DNA of 64,000 nucleotides, taken from assembly GCA_963680875.1 (NCBI GenBank), contig OY804578.1:97183689-97247688 (forward strand), in the 5' to 3' direction. Source of the stretch: Bathymodiolus brooksi. Lineage: Eukaryota > Mollusca > Bivalvia > Mytilida > Modiolidae. The stretch's first letter is position 1; each line of letters opens with the position of its first letter. Below, piece after piece: positions 25,601 through 35,960 of this stretch. The translations under genes were made by a program, and so were the position numbers. The notes beneath the pieces are model-generated. The model had not been told where the DNA came from, made no database searches, and worked only from the letters and a program-made list of their open reading frames with translations.

Positions 25601-28600
25601 AGTTTGATGAAAAGAATCCAAAACAAATTAAAATCCCCCCTTTTTTGTTTCCATGGCAACTGTGGCAAAGTTTGTCCAACCGATTCCGATTTTTTTAGCT
25701 TATCTCGTTTTACTTAATGTGGATGTTGTTCCTATCAGGTTTCATCAATTTCTGTTCCGCGAGTAACCTGCTATGATCATTTTTATGAAGTTTAATGAAA
25801 GAAATAAAAAAAAAAAAAAAATCCCCACTTTTTATTTCCATTGCAACTGCGGCAAAGTTTGTCCTACTGATTCCGATTTGTTTGGCTTATCTCGTTCCAC
25901 TAGATGTGATTGTGACAGGAAACATTACTGCAAACATTTGTGAAGTTTGGAGTGAATTTAACATTTTTTGCACCTTGGTTACCATGGCAACGGCCGTCAT
26001 TTTGAATTTGTTCAACCCCCAAAGATGCCACACACTACGGTGGATATTCCTACAAAGTTTCATGAAGTTTGATGAATGGAATCCAAAAATGTTTTAAATC
26101 CCCCCCTTTTTTGTTTCCATGGCAACTGCGGCAAAGTTTGTCCAACCGATTCCGATTTTTTTGGCTTATCTCGCTCCACTAGATGTGGATGTTGTTCCTA
26201 TCAAGTTTCATCAATTTCTGTTATTACCCTTATTTACTATAATCATGCCCAATGTCACTGCTGGTGGAATTTTTTTCCCCGAGGTCATTGCAACTTGCTA
26301 GCTTCACTTAAGCATTTATGAATAACGAAATTAAGGAGTTCGGTAATTTTGTTATTACCCTTATTTACTATAACCATGCCCTATGTCACTGCTGGTGGAA
26401 ATTTTTTTCCACGAGGTCATTGCAACTTGGTAGCTTTACTTAAGCATTTATGAATAACGAAATTAAGGAGTTCGGTAATTTTGTTATTACCCTTATTTAC
26501 TATAACCATGCCCAATGTCACTGCTGGTGAAAAAAAATTTTCCCGAGGTCATTGCAACTTGGTAGCTTTACTTAAGCATTTATGAATAACGAAATTAAGG
26601 AGTTCGGTAATTTTGTTATTACCCTTATTTACTATAGCCATGCCCAATGTCACTGCTGGTTGAATTTTTTTTCCACGAGGTTATTGCAACTTGGTAGCTT
26701 TACTTAAGCATTTATGTATAACGAAATTAAGGAGTTCGGTCATTTTGTTATTACCCTTATTTACTATAACCATGCCCAATGTCACTGCTGGTGGAATTGT
26801 TTTCCCCCGAGGTCATTGCAACTTGGTAGCTTTACTTAAACATCTATGAATAACGAAATCAAGGAGTTCGGTAATTTTGTTATTACCCTTATTTACTATA
26901 ACCATGCCCAATGTCATTGCTGGTGGAATTGCTTTCCCCCGAGGTCATTGCAACTTGGTAGCTTTACTTAAGCATTTATGAATACCGAAATTAAGGAGTT
27001 CGGTAATTTTGTTATTACCCTTATTTTAGCAAGTAACCTGCTATGATAATTTTTGTGTTTTTCGAATTTTTCGCATTTTGGCCATTTCCATGGCAACGGC
27101 AGCCATTTTGAAAAAAATCAACCCTTAACATGGCATATGATATTCCTACAAGGTTCCATAAAGTTTGATCAAGGCATCTCCGAGAAATCGAGCGGACAAA
27201 AATGTGTGGAAGAAGAATAAGAATAATAACTAGAATTGCCATTGCAATGCAATAGCGGACATCACCTCACCCCATTATTTTGGTACCTCGGTTTCCATGG
27301 TAATGCCATTTTGAATTTCATCAACACGTCAAAAGCTTCCACACACTACGGTGAATATTACTACGATGTTCCATGAAGTTTGATGAAAGAAATAAAAAAA
27401 AAATTAAATCCCCCCTTTTTTTATTTCCATGGCGACTGCGGCAAAGTTTCTTCTACCGATTCCGATTTTTTTGGCTTATCTCGTTCCAGTAGATGTGGAT
27501 GTGACAGGAAACATTACTGCAAAACTTTGTGAAGTTTGCAGTGAATTTAAAAAAAAATGCACCTGGTTACCATGGCAACGGCCGCCATTTTGAATTTGTT
27601 CAACCCCCAAAAGCTACCACACACTACGGTGGATATTCCTACATAGTTTCATGAAGTTTGATGAAAGGAATCCAAAAAAAAAATCGTTTGGGGGACATAA
27701 TTATCAAAACTAAGGTTATCCTTCCTCAGGCACAAGTGACCTTGGCTATCCTGTTTAGGCCATTCGGCGATTTTATTGCTCCTAAAGATTTATTTGGCTT
27801 TCAAATATTTTGGCTTTGATCGTACCTGGTGATTATTCCAGAGACGAGTCATGCACACAATATTTGATATCTAAGTTTTTATTTAAACGGTGGACCTATA
27901 TACATTAAACTATTCCTTTGTTCAATTGGATAGTTCATATCAAATACAATTTTATTTCAATTACTGGTTCCTGATATTATTATTTTATTAATATTTTCCA
28001 TTGCACCCTTAGTAAACAGTGTAAACCTCAAGGTTCATACTCCATGGGATCTCTAACCCCAGGGTTCATACTCCATACGGCACGGAACCTCTATTTGAAA
28101 AAGCTTTAATCTTCACATATATTTGCATTTCCATAAATGGTTCTCAAGATTATAATTTTTTTTATTCGTCGCCTATGGTAAATCTCCCCCAACTACAATA
28201 TGATCACGACCACGACGGCCTGCATAAGACATGAGAAAGATATGAAAAGAGAGGTGACCGTAGACCATTTTGGTTATCATGTTTAGCCCATTTGGTTTTC
28301 TCCTCTCAAGACTTTTAATCATTTGGCTTTGAGCGTACCTGATGAAGGTTATTCCAGAAACGCCTCGTGATATATACGTTTTTATTCAAATAGTGATGGT
28401 CAACAATTTCACCAAAAGAACAATAACCTCTCACTCATTGAACATAAACAAATTACCATGACATGACATGACGTTGCAAACCCAAGTCCTGGCTTGGGAC
28501 ATGCACAAATATGACTGCATAGACAGTCATATCTTCTGAAGTCAATTAAATACTATAGCACGAGTACGAGTTGATCTTCACTGTTTTTCTTTAATTTAAG

Positions 28601-29330
28601 GATAGGTGGTTGTTCCATGTAATTCTATTGAACATTGCTGGCAATATTTCTAACACTATCAAAGAAACATGTCTTTTTTACTACAGGGTTATCTTTCCTT
28701 GAAATGTTCTACTATTGGTTGCTGGGAGCCGGACTTCCTTTAGTGCTGTTTTGTCTGTTCTTCTGCCTTCATCGTCAATACAAAAAAGAGTTATTCTGCC
28801 TTCATCATCAATGCAAAAAAGAAAGTGGTCCGATTCTGAAAGAGAGTCTGACAAGCCCATTACACATATTGGAAGAAAACGTTCCAAATGGCAATCAAAG
28901 AATATCATTAGTAGAAATGGATGTAACATCTTTGTATGAATCAATTAATGAAAATCAAGTGCTTTCTGATTTGTCTCTTGCTATGCAATCCAATGGGAAA
29001 ACTGTATCTTGTCAGTTGAAACGATCGCAGTCGACTAGTTCCGAAATTGCAGACGACATTCTAGTGAATGCTTACCATAATCCATATCAGCCAATGAAAT
29101 CTGACAGGGAATCAAGCAATTTGGATAAATATTCCACATCTAATGTAGACAAATCTTTACAAAAACAACAGTGTGATGATGTGGATGAAGCTACCACAGC
29201 AAATCAAAAAAGAAATGATCTTGTAGACGTTCAAAATACATCATCAACACTTCTGGAAGCAGATGTTGTGAATTTATCGGATCATGAAAGCTCATCAGAT
29301 GACGACACCGATGGAATAATTGGAAAATGA
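19592..29330 (+). CDS. Single-Ig-domain type I membrane receptor with ITIM-like tail (four-exon model)
   Basis: Joining 19592-19634, 20721-21032, 22592-22678 and 28687-29330 gives one 361-aa frame; all three introns are phase 1 with GT/AG ends. Residues 1 to about 20 are a signal peptide. Residues about 25-117 form a V-type Ig domain with the Cys in LSCQY, Trp in LTWRK and the DLGLYVC motif. A 29-residue stalk follows. A transmembrane helix lies at about 154-175 and a Ser/Asp-rich tail runs to 361. The tail has SLYESI around Tyr231, which fits the ITIM pattern, and YQPM at Tyr281, a YxxM motif. A likely role is an inhibitory or adhesive surface receptor; that is inference. The start is the second ATG of its exon: an upstream ATG at 19582 gives a short overlapping frame. 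An acceptor (TATTACAG) just before 19579 implies an upstream 5'UTR exon. Confidence 0.75.
19990..20222 (-). mobile_element. SINE family 1 in intron 1 of receptor gene A
   Basis: B box (GATTCGAAC on the plus strand) near 20166, body and tail in reverse orientation. The same insertion sits in copy B, so it predates the segmental duplication. Confidence 0.85.
20721..21032 (+). CDS. Receptor gene A, exon 2 (Ig V-type domain)
   Basis: The exon is 312 bp, phase 1 to phase 1, with acceptor GATTAAAG and donor CTGGCAG followed by GTAATA. It holds both Ig cysteines and the core Trp, so one exon encodes the whole domain, as is common for Ig modules. The open frame continues upstream of the acceptor only by chance. 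Confidence 0.85.
21634..21781. mobile_element. 150-bp interspersed repeat ending in GTTCGGTAATTTTGTTATTACCC-type sequence
   Basis: Inserted between GTTGATGTT and TTGTACCAGACC. Copy B of the duplication (near 41271-41280) shows the site without it. Related sequence lies in reverse at 30365-30500, in part at 35668-35720 and 61130-61216, and its terminal part is amplified at 26220-27028. Confidence 0.7.
21868..22591. other. Intron 2 of receptor gene A
   Basis: Non-coding. Contains part of a repeat family (TTTGGTTTTGTTGCTCCTAC around 22075, also at 27770, 35415 and 54560) and a SINE family 1 tail at 22535-22573. Confidence 0.6.
22592..22678 (+). CDS. Receptor gene A, exon 3 (stalk)
   Basis: An 87-bp exon, phase 1 to phase 1, with acceptor TTTTTGTTTTTAG and donor CTACAG followed by GTATGT. 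It encodes an acidic, Cys-free 29-residue segment (begins DFIISTEENMSP). Its in-frame fit between exons 2 and 4 is the main support. No matching exon was seen near copy B. Confidence 0.65.
22861..22928. repeat. Short palindrome
   Basis: TTTCCTAATACAATGTAT is repeated in inverse as ATACATTGTATTAGGAAA around a short centre, inside intron 3 of receptor gene A. Confidence 0.65.
22929..23882. other. Intron 3 of receptor gene A, unique-looking part
   Basis: A diverged SINE-tail phrase lies at 22945-22985. No coding signal was recognised. Confidence 0.4.
23883..27696. mobile_element. 3.8-kb block of core-repeat elements bounded by an inverted 13-mer
   Basis: GTCCCCCAAACGA at 23883-23895 is inverted exactly at 27684-27696. 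Between them, units of roughly 135-150 bp alternate, marked by CCATGGCAACGGCCGCCATT and CCATGGCAACTGCGGCAAAG. Two internal joints (about 25165-25210 and 27220-27260) carry the hairpin GCCATTGCAAAGCAATAGC next to CTAG on the minus strand, as expected for a Helitron-type 3' end. It reads as tandem pearl/HINE-like elements. Small frames across it (for example 25370-25600) are repeat translations. Confidence 0.6.
26220..27028. repeat. 132-bp tandem satellite, about six copies
   Basis: GGAGTTCGGT recurs at 26335, 26467, 26599, 26731, 26863 and 26995, an exact 132-bp spacing with only a few base changes per copy. The unit's last part equals the end of the interspersed repeat at 21634-21781. Confidence 0.95.
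27697..28686. other. End of intron 3 of receptor gene A, repeat-derived
   Basis: 27706-27900 and 28240-28400 are diverged copies of the family whose full-length copy is at 54490-55101 (AAACTAAGGTT... end and TTGGCTTT...GTACCTG body). No exon was recognised. Confidence 0.6.
28687..29330 (+). CDS. Receptor gene A, exon 4 (transmembrane helix and cytoplasmic tail)
   Basis: Acceptor TTTTTTACTACAG, entry phase 1, stop TGA at 29328-29330. The exon begins with a hydrophobic run (from MFYYWLLGAG to LFCLFFCL), then two back-to-back 11-residue repeats, FCLHRQYKKEL and FCLHHQCKKES, from a 33-bp duplication. The tail carries SLYESI and NPYQPM and ends in an acidic Ser/Asp stretch. It is the longest coding-like frame in this part of the window. 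Confidence 0.8.
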
Positions 29331-29518
29331 TGAGGATTATACAGATGGTTTGAGTCCGAACGCAATATCCAGTTAACTTGCGCAATCTGTCGGAACGTTT
29401 AGTCAAAATCATTGAACTTGTATTATAAGATCAGTACTTAAATTATAATATTCCAAACTCTAATCTGGATTAAAAAATGTATATATATATTTATAGGCTT
29501 CTTGCAGAAAAATACTAT

Positions 29519-29773
29519 TGATGGTTGGTTTATGGTGCTTAATACCACTTTCAACAATATTTCAGTTATATCGTTTCGGTCAGTTTTATTGGTTGAGGAA
29601 ACCAGAGTACCCGGAGAAAACCACCGACCTGTTGCAAGTCACTGACAAACTTTATCACATAGTGTTGCATCGAGTGCACCTCGCCATGAACGGGGTTCGA
29701 ACTCACAACTTTAGTGGTGATAGGCACTGATTCCACAGGTAGTTGAAATCTACCATACGATCATGACAGCCCC
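29519..29773 (-). mobile_element. SINE family 1 copy just downstream of receptor gene A
   Basis: Near full length: head with B box (GGTTCGAAC at about 29694), body GGAGAAAACCACCGACCTG, and tail. It may lie in the 3' UTR of the gene. Confidence 0.9.
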
Positions 29774-30364
29774 GCAATACTATTGATCTAACGTTTACAT
29801 TTCTGTTTAATGAAACAAAGTTCAAATAGTTCTTATAATCTATCTTTTAGTTTTGAGAAGGGAATATTTGGGCAAAGGGGAGAGAAAAATCTAATGTTTT
29901 AATGCTATTGCATGAGGAAATGGACTTTGATTCTTTGTACTCTAATAGATCTTAAGAACCTAATTCCTTTATCAAGCAGTCTATGTAATGTGATTTACAC
30001 ACAAAATGATATTGTTAGGGGCTTTGTCTGCAGTAACAACAACATACAAATGTACTTGTCATGGAGGTAAGACAGGTGTTTAGCAACATTTGGGTTTTTG
30101 CTCTATGATGGTGGCCATATTTGGAATTTCGATCCATATCAACAAGATCAAAAAAGTAGATTGTGCAAGGTATCATTCATGTACAATTCGAATTTGAAAA
30201 AAATCTGAAAGCTAACAACAACAACAATGGATCTAATGTGATGACAATATCTCACATGATTCTTGGCAAGTAATCTAAAAATGAGTACTCTGAAATTATT
30301 TTCATTTCTCATTCTTTACTAACAATATAAAGTCATAATGATATAACAGAATAAATATATAATA
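29774..30364. other. No gene recognised
   Basis: AT-rich, no domain-bearing frame. Confidence 0.4.
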
Positions 30365-30560
30365 AATAAAGGTAATAACAAAATTACCGAACTCCGAACA
30401 ATCTTACAAAGGGAAAGTCAAAACTCATAATTATATAAACAGACAAAATCAGTCAACAACCGGAAAACTGTGAAAACCGTAATGACCCTGACTTGGTACA
30501 GGCATTTCTAAAGAAATGGTGGGTTGAATCAGATTTTAAGGCGCCAAACCTCCCGCTCTC
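30365..30560 (-). mobile_element. Interspersed repeat, reverse copy
   Basis: Starts GGTAATAACAAAATTACCGA and runs through CAGTCAACAACCGGAAAACT and GACTTGGTACAGGC. This is the reverse complement of the repeat at 21634-21781, and it continues further than that copy. Confidence 0.75.
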
Positions 30561-30729
30561 ATTACGGTTCAAAGGTTCCGGCTGTCACTGTAACAGTATT
30601 TAAATACAGGAACAAAATAGGTAAAATAGTTGTCAAAGCAGTACCATATTCGGTGACGTAAATGTCAAAAATACTTTTACGTCACACATTGACAAATTTT
30701 TTTTTTTGACATTTCTGACTTCTTTATCT

Positions 30730-31020
30730 TTATACATTTTCACTATATGAAAATGCATCGCTTATAATTTTTTCTGCAGAGACGGAATATATTTCGACAA
30801 GATATTGGTATCGGAATATAAACTTTTTAAGAGATCGAATAAGGCGAATCTTTTTATAGCCCTGGTCCAGTAGCCTGTTTCTCAGATGAAGATGACGTTT
30901 CAGGAAATCAGAATAATTGCTACTGGCCCTTGCATAGCGAATCAATTGCGAGATGTAAACACCATATGCAGGAGAAGCTGGTATATTGCTGCACATGTTT
31001 GGAAAATTTATGATTTTAAA
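30730..31020 (-). pseudogene. C-terminal fragment of a retroelement polyprotein
   Basis: The minus-strand frame has a segment FKIINFPNMCSNIPASPAYG followed by VYISQLIRYARASSNYSDF and ends ENV before a stop. The IPxSPAYGVYISQLIRYARA block with a following QGY...LKKF..RYQ..V pattern recurs, as I recall, at the end of reverse-transcriptase proteins in corals, molluscs and fish. The RT itself is not present: the frame upstream (31021-31125) loses similarity. Which retroelement class it belongs to is not certain. Confidence 0.6.
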
Positions 31021-31189
31021 ATGCAATAAGAATAGTGAAAATGAATTTATGACACAAACTAATGAAACATGCATAATAGCTGACCAGATTCTCACTCTAA
31101 AAGCTGGCACATGTATTACTAGCATAAAATTAATTTAAAATATATGTAAATCCTCTAAACTCTGAAGAAGTGTTAAATTCATAAATAGT

Positions 31190-31870
31190 TGACAAATGGT
31201 TCTCATTGTTTTTTTATTTTACAAAGTGTTATCATTGGGGGTTTTTTTTACAGTTTTCTCATTGTTGTTTTTTTTAACAAAGGTTCTCATTGTTGTTTTT
31301 TTACAAAGTGTTCTCATTGTTTGTTTTTTTACAAAGTGTTCTCATTGTCGCTTTTTTTTACAAAATGTTCTCCTTGGGGTTTTTTTACAAAGTGTTCTCA
31401 TTGTTTTTTTTTAACAGTCTTCTCATTTTATTTTTTTTTAATACAAAGTGTTCTCATTGTTTTGGTTTTTTAACAGTGTTCTCATTGTTGCTTTTTTTAA
31501 TAAAGCGTTCTCTTTGTTGGTTTTTTTAGCAAAGTGTTCTCATTGTTTTTTTTTAACAAAGTGTTCTCCTTGTTGTTATTTTTACAAAGGTTCTCATTGT
31601 TTGTTTTCTTAGTGTTCTCATTCTGTTTTTTTTTAACAAAGAGTTCTCATTGTTGTTTTTTTTATAAAGTGTTCTCATTGGGATTTTTTTACAAAGTGTT
31701 CTCATTGTTTTTTTTTAACAAAGTGTTCTAATTGTTGTTGTTTTTTAAAGTGTTCTCATTGCGGCTTTTTTACAAAGTGTACTCATTGGTTTTTTTTAAC
31801 AAAGTGTTCTCATCGGGGTTTTTTAACAAAGTGTTCTCATTGTTTTTGTTTTTTGTTTTTTTTTACAAGG
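31190..31870. repeat. Minisatellite of about 27-30 bp units
   Basis: Over twenty units of the form GTTCTCATTGTTG, a T run of 6-9, then ACAAAGT. The poly-T lengths vary, so several long chance frames full of Phe and Leu appear. Confidence 0.95.
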
Positions 31871-32772
31871 TTTTTTGTTTCTTTGTATGATTTAAAAAAC
31901 AATCATACTAGAAAGTGTTGTGCCAGAAACAGTTGATTCTTCTCTACAATTTTAAATTTTTATCACATAAGACCATCCACCAATTTTTGGTTGTTTGTTT
32001 GTTGTAACCCGACCGACCAAAACGAAACTACCTAAAAGGTTTTATCAATTAAATGAAAACAAAAAATACCAGACTGCTGGCGGAACAGTTCCAAAATCTA
32101 ATCAAAAACTGTAAAAACAGATACAAAGTCAAAACCCTAACACACATATATATGACATCTCACTTTCCTGGTTTGGTACAGGCACTCCAATAAAAGGTGT
32201 TGGGGTTAACTAGTTTCTTGAGCCCCCCCCCCTCCCCCCCCCCGTCTTAGCGAACAAATGCAATCAAGTAAGGTGTTTTCCATGTGTGAGTAAAATGGTA
32301 GCCCTCACATATAGCTGAGTGAGAAGTATCCTCGTCTGACAATAAGTCGGTCAGTCATTGGATATTGTTTGATTATTTTTTTCATGTTTGATAAGTAAAC
32401 ATTTTTTTTCTTTTTAGTTATGTTCCTCATCTGTAGCTTCTGAGAAAAATATAATTCAACATTTTCCTGCAGTGGTGACCATCTTAGATTTCTTCTCCAC
32501 ACAAAATATAAGAGTTCGTAGAGGACTAGGACTAGGAATATTCCAGCCAAGATTGCATTAAAATATTTCAGTGGTTTCAGAGTGAAATACAATGTAAATC
32601 TAAATCATAAGGATATATGAAAAATCTTGTCCTTCCATGGCAGCCATATTGGATTGTACGATCCATATGAAAAACGTAAACTTTGTACAGGACTGCACAA
32701 GGAACAATCCACTCACATTTGCTTTCATATTGTACATACATGTATATGTTACATATGAGATCTCCAATATGA
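31871..32772. other. No gene recognised
   Basis: Contains C-runs at 32224-32243 and a phrase GGTTTGGTACAGGCACTCC (32169) related to the interspersed repeat at 30365. A minus-strand frame at 32305-32592 has one hydrophobic segment but no convincing splice sites. Confidence 0.4.
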
Positions 32773-33022
32773 AAAGGGGCCGTCGTGGTCGTGATCGTAT
32801 GGTAGTTGGATTTACAACTACCTTTATGCAATCAGTGCCTATCACCACTGAAGTTGTGAGTTCGAACCCCTTTCATGGCGAGATGTACTCGATACAACAT
32901 TATGTGATAAAGCTTATCAGCGACTTGTGACAGGTCGGTGGTTTTCTTCGCTTTCCTCCACCAATAAAACTGACCTCCACAATATAGCTGAAATATTGTT
33001 GAAAGTGGCGTTATAAACCATA
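32773..33022 (+). mobile_element. SINE family 1, full-length reference copy
   Basis: The tRNA-like head (GGCCGTCGTGGTCGTGATCG, B box GAGTTCGAACCCC near 32858) is followed by a body with GATAAAGCTTATCAGCGACT and GGTCGGTGGTTTTC...TTTCCTCCACC, then the tail GAAATATTGTTGAAAGTGGC. The shared body resembles the conserved central domains known in invertebrate SINE superfamilies. Pol III transcription from the A/B boxes is the expected mode. Confidence 0.9.
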
Positions 33023-33048
33023 CAAAATTGCTATGCTATAGCCAATGT

Positions 33049-34085
33049 CCCCCACCTATTTACATAGATCTGTGTATAAATTACTTGCATTAGTTCCTAT
33101 GACTGAAATGGACTAATCTTTAAAGAAGCTCTGTCATCAATGGTCAGTCAAGAATTTTGCTTGTGTTCTAGCAAGCCTTTAAATGGGTTCTATATTAGAA
33201 ATCATTTGTTATTTTAATTGTGCTAGCTATTGTATGTAAAAATTTTGATTGGCAGATTGACAATCAAACAGGAAAGACAAATACCCTGTATTGATGAGGG
33301 AATTTCAAGGAATTGCAGATTAACAAATTTCAATAGCAAACAAAATAATGAAAAAGTTCCATGTTTTTGTAGCAATCATTCAAACTATTTAAAACAGCAG
33401 GTGCTCATCTCCATACACTATTTTTATGCCCTTAAAATTTAATTGGATTCTACAAAATTAAACGTAAATAACTCGCCATTTTCAAATCGTTTTTGTCAAT
33501 ATCACATTCCTCATGTGGGAAAAACCCTACATATCAATTTTCGTTGAAATTGGAGCACTTCGAAAATTTATGCATTTTGGTGGCCATCTTAAAAATGGCT
33601 ACCGAAATGACCGCCGTTTTGAAATTGCATTGGCCATGATCACATTCCTCTAAAAACCCCTAAATATCAATTTTCTTTGTAATTGGAGCATTGGAGCACT
33701 TCAAAATTGTGTATGTGTTTTGGCGACCATATTGAAAATAGCTGCCAAAATGGCCACCATAATGGCTGCAATGGCCGCCATTTTTAAATCGCATTTGTCA
33801 CTATCACATTCCTCTTGTAGAAAATCTTCTAAATATCAATTTTCGTTGAAATTGTAGCAATTTGAAATTTTGATGTGTTTAGGCAGACATCTTTTGCCCA
33901 TTTTCGAACTTAAGCTAGAGATTCCTAATATAATGCTTGTATGTAAGTTTGAAATCAATTGGTCAACAAACAACAATCTTAGAGTGCTTACAACATATCT
34001 CGGACGGTCGGACGGACGGACAGACAAACGGACGGACGTCCAGCATTTCCATATCCCCCGCTCCGCTTTGTGGGGGCGGGGGACA
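33049..34085 (+). mobile_element. Pearl/HINE-like element with core repeats and ACGG microsatellite
   Basis: Left subterminal GTCCCCCAC at 33049 is matched by the inverse GCGGGGGAC at the right end. Core units around TCACATTCCTC and ATATCAATTTTCGTTGAAATT recur near 33500, 33645 and 33800. A GGACGGACGGAC tract lies at 34000-34037, followed by a hairpin of CCCCCGC and GCGGGGG at 34055-34083. Confidence 0.65.
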
Positions 34086-34608
34086 AAAACAACCAACCAA
34101 CCAATATGAATAACAAATGTAAAACCAGTTACATCAACCATAAATATGTATGAGAAACTGAGATATTTGCAAAACATAATAAAGCATCTGAATAGATGTG
34201 AATGAAAGGCAAAGAGAGCGAATGAACATTACATCAAAACATAGAATAAGAGTAGTAATGAAGGCCGAAACAGAAATTATCACCAGTATCACAGCGTCTC
34301 CAATAAAACAAGCTGTGATACTAGTGATAATGTATGTCAAGACATTCAAAACTGCCGTCATTGTTTTCATCGTTAACATAATGTGTTTGACATCACACTG
34401 ACCGCTAATTTACGGTATCAGAGTCAGTTTGTTGATACTGAAAATCACACTGAGAGATAAAAGGGAAAATTTATAACTTATAGATGAATTGAAATGCAGT
34501 ACGGCAATAAAACGCTATTCCTTTACTTTAAGTTGTGTCTAGGTGTAGTGTTGGATGATCATGTATGTTCATTTACATCCATATCCTTTTTTACTATCAG
34601 AATTATTT
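34086..34608. other. No gene recognised
   Basis: Frames on both strands overlap here but none shows a domain. Confidence 0.35.
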
Positions 34609-34762
34609 AAGGATTGATCGCAATTTTTTTTCGGTTCATGAAGAAATAACCTCAATGAGGTTGTACACACCGAATAACCTGCGTAGCAGTTTACGCAAAG
34701 GTGTGTACAACCTGATTGAGGTTATTTCGAATGAACCGAACAAATAATTTCGATCAATCCTT
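34609..34762. repeat. Strong hairpin, about 62-bp arms
   Basis: AAGGATTGATCG at the left pairs with CGATCAATCCTT at the right. The inner arms AAATAACCTCAATGAGGTTG and TGTACACACC pair with their inverse. The loop is about 28 bp (34675-34702). Only a few mismatches interrupt the stem. Confidence 0.85.
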
Positions 34763-35350
34763 ATAAATTAATTCAAACTTTTTTGCTATGATATTGAAAA
34801 ATATATTTATTTTTTCACAATAAGGCAAATAATCGGAAATAAATTTGAATAACACCAAAGGTGCCTCATTTAAAGAAAATCACCTCATGACAACGGCACG
34901 CGACGCCTTGAGAACGACGTCTATTTTTAGATTTCATTGACAAATAACCTCAACTTTTTAAACCAATCAAAACACGTATAAAATGACATGTGACTCTAAA
35001 ATTAATTGATATAGGTATATCCGAACCTGACACCCATTTAACATAAATTCTACAAGATGTACATGCATTGATGCAGAAAGCATATAACCGGATGACATCT
35101 TCACCAAGGAATTTGTCAACTCTTAACATAAATTAAAAATCTAAATGAAAACTAGATGCTTACTTCAATTGCTAATCTCAATATGTCTTCATAGCGACCA
35201 ACGCTGTCTATCACTGGGTCGATGCCTCTGCTGGTAGACTATTAGTTCCTGAGGGTATCTGCCAAGTAGTCAGTGCTTCGACACTGACATGGTTTATCAG
35301 ATATATTTATTACTGAAATTTACAGTTCCTAAATAATGTAATTATTAATA
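34763..35350. other. No gene recognised
   Basis: The part at 35200-35345 is repeated in inverse orientation at about 55115-55250, next to an end of the same TIR family, so this flank belongs to a larger repeat. Confidence 0.45.
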
Positions 35351-35545
35351 AAACTAAGGTTCTCCTCCCTCTGGCATAGGTGACCTTAGCCGATTTTGGC
35401 TATCCTATTTATATGTCCTTTGGTTTTATTGCTCCTAATTTGGCTTTCCAATCTTTCGATTTTGATCCTACCTGATAAAGGTTATTCCAGAAACGTGTCG
35501 CGCACACTAAATTTGATATATGACGTTTTTAAACAAAATCTAGAT
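35351..35545. mobile_element. Partial copy of the AAACTAAGGTTCTCCT TIR family
   Basis: Begins with the same terminus as the copy at 54490 and follows it to about 35545, where similarity ends. Confidence 0.65.
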
Positions 35546-35811
35546 TACTGTTAACTACATACCATATAACATGAATCAATGCTCTAAAACTGCTCCATGT
35601 AAGGAACTTTGAATTGGGCTATTTCTGCTCACATAATAAGAATCCATGATCTAAAACTGCTCCATATAAGGAAACTCATAATTATATAAACAGACAAAAT
35701 CAGTCAACAACCGGAAAACTGTGATCAAGAACTGCTCCATATAATACGCTTTGATTCAGGTAATTTCTAGATAAGCTCACATATTATTACGAACCATACA
35801 TGCAGGGACAG

Positions 35812-35960
35812 GTGAGGTCAATATCCCATGGTAGCTGAATTTACATCAGCCTCTGTATTCAGTGCCTATCAATGCTAAAGTTGTGCGTTTGATTCCCACC
35901 TCTGGCGATGCATACTTGTACAACTTTATGTGATAGCTTGCCAGTGAATTGTGGCAGGAA
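35812..35960 (+). mobile_element. SINE family 1 head, running into a tandem array
   Basis: Head with a mutated B box (GCGTTTGATTCCC near 35884) and the start of the body. Where the body should continue, the sequence enters the 53-bp array. Confidence 0.7.

Noticed and set aside
24093..26321. Many 60-100-aa frames with recurring MATAAKF-like peptides
   Set aside because: Translations of tandem core repeats, with recurring stops and shifting frames.
31189..31731. Several overlapping Phe/Leu-rich frames resembling membrane proteins
   Set aside because: Produced by the T-rich minisatellite, present in more than one frame at once.
32305..32592. Minus-strand 95-aa frame with one transmembrane-like helix (LAGIFLVLVLYELLYFVW)
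   Set aside because: No convincing acceptor/donor, and the rest is low complexity. Kept only as a remark.
33836..34177. 113-aa minus-strand frame with repeated SVRPSDRPR
   Set aside because: Translation of the ACGG microsatellite and hairpin of a HINE-like element.
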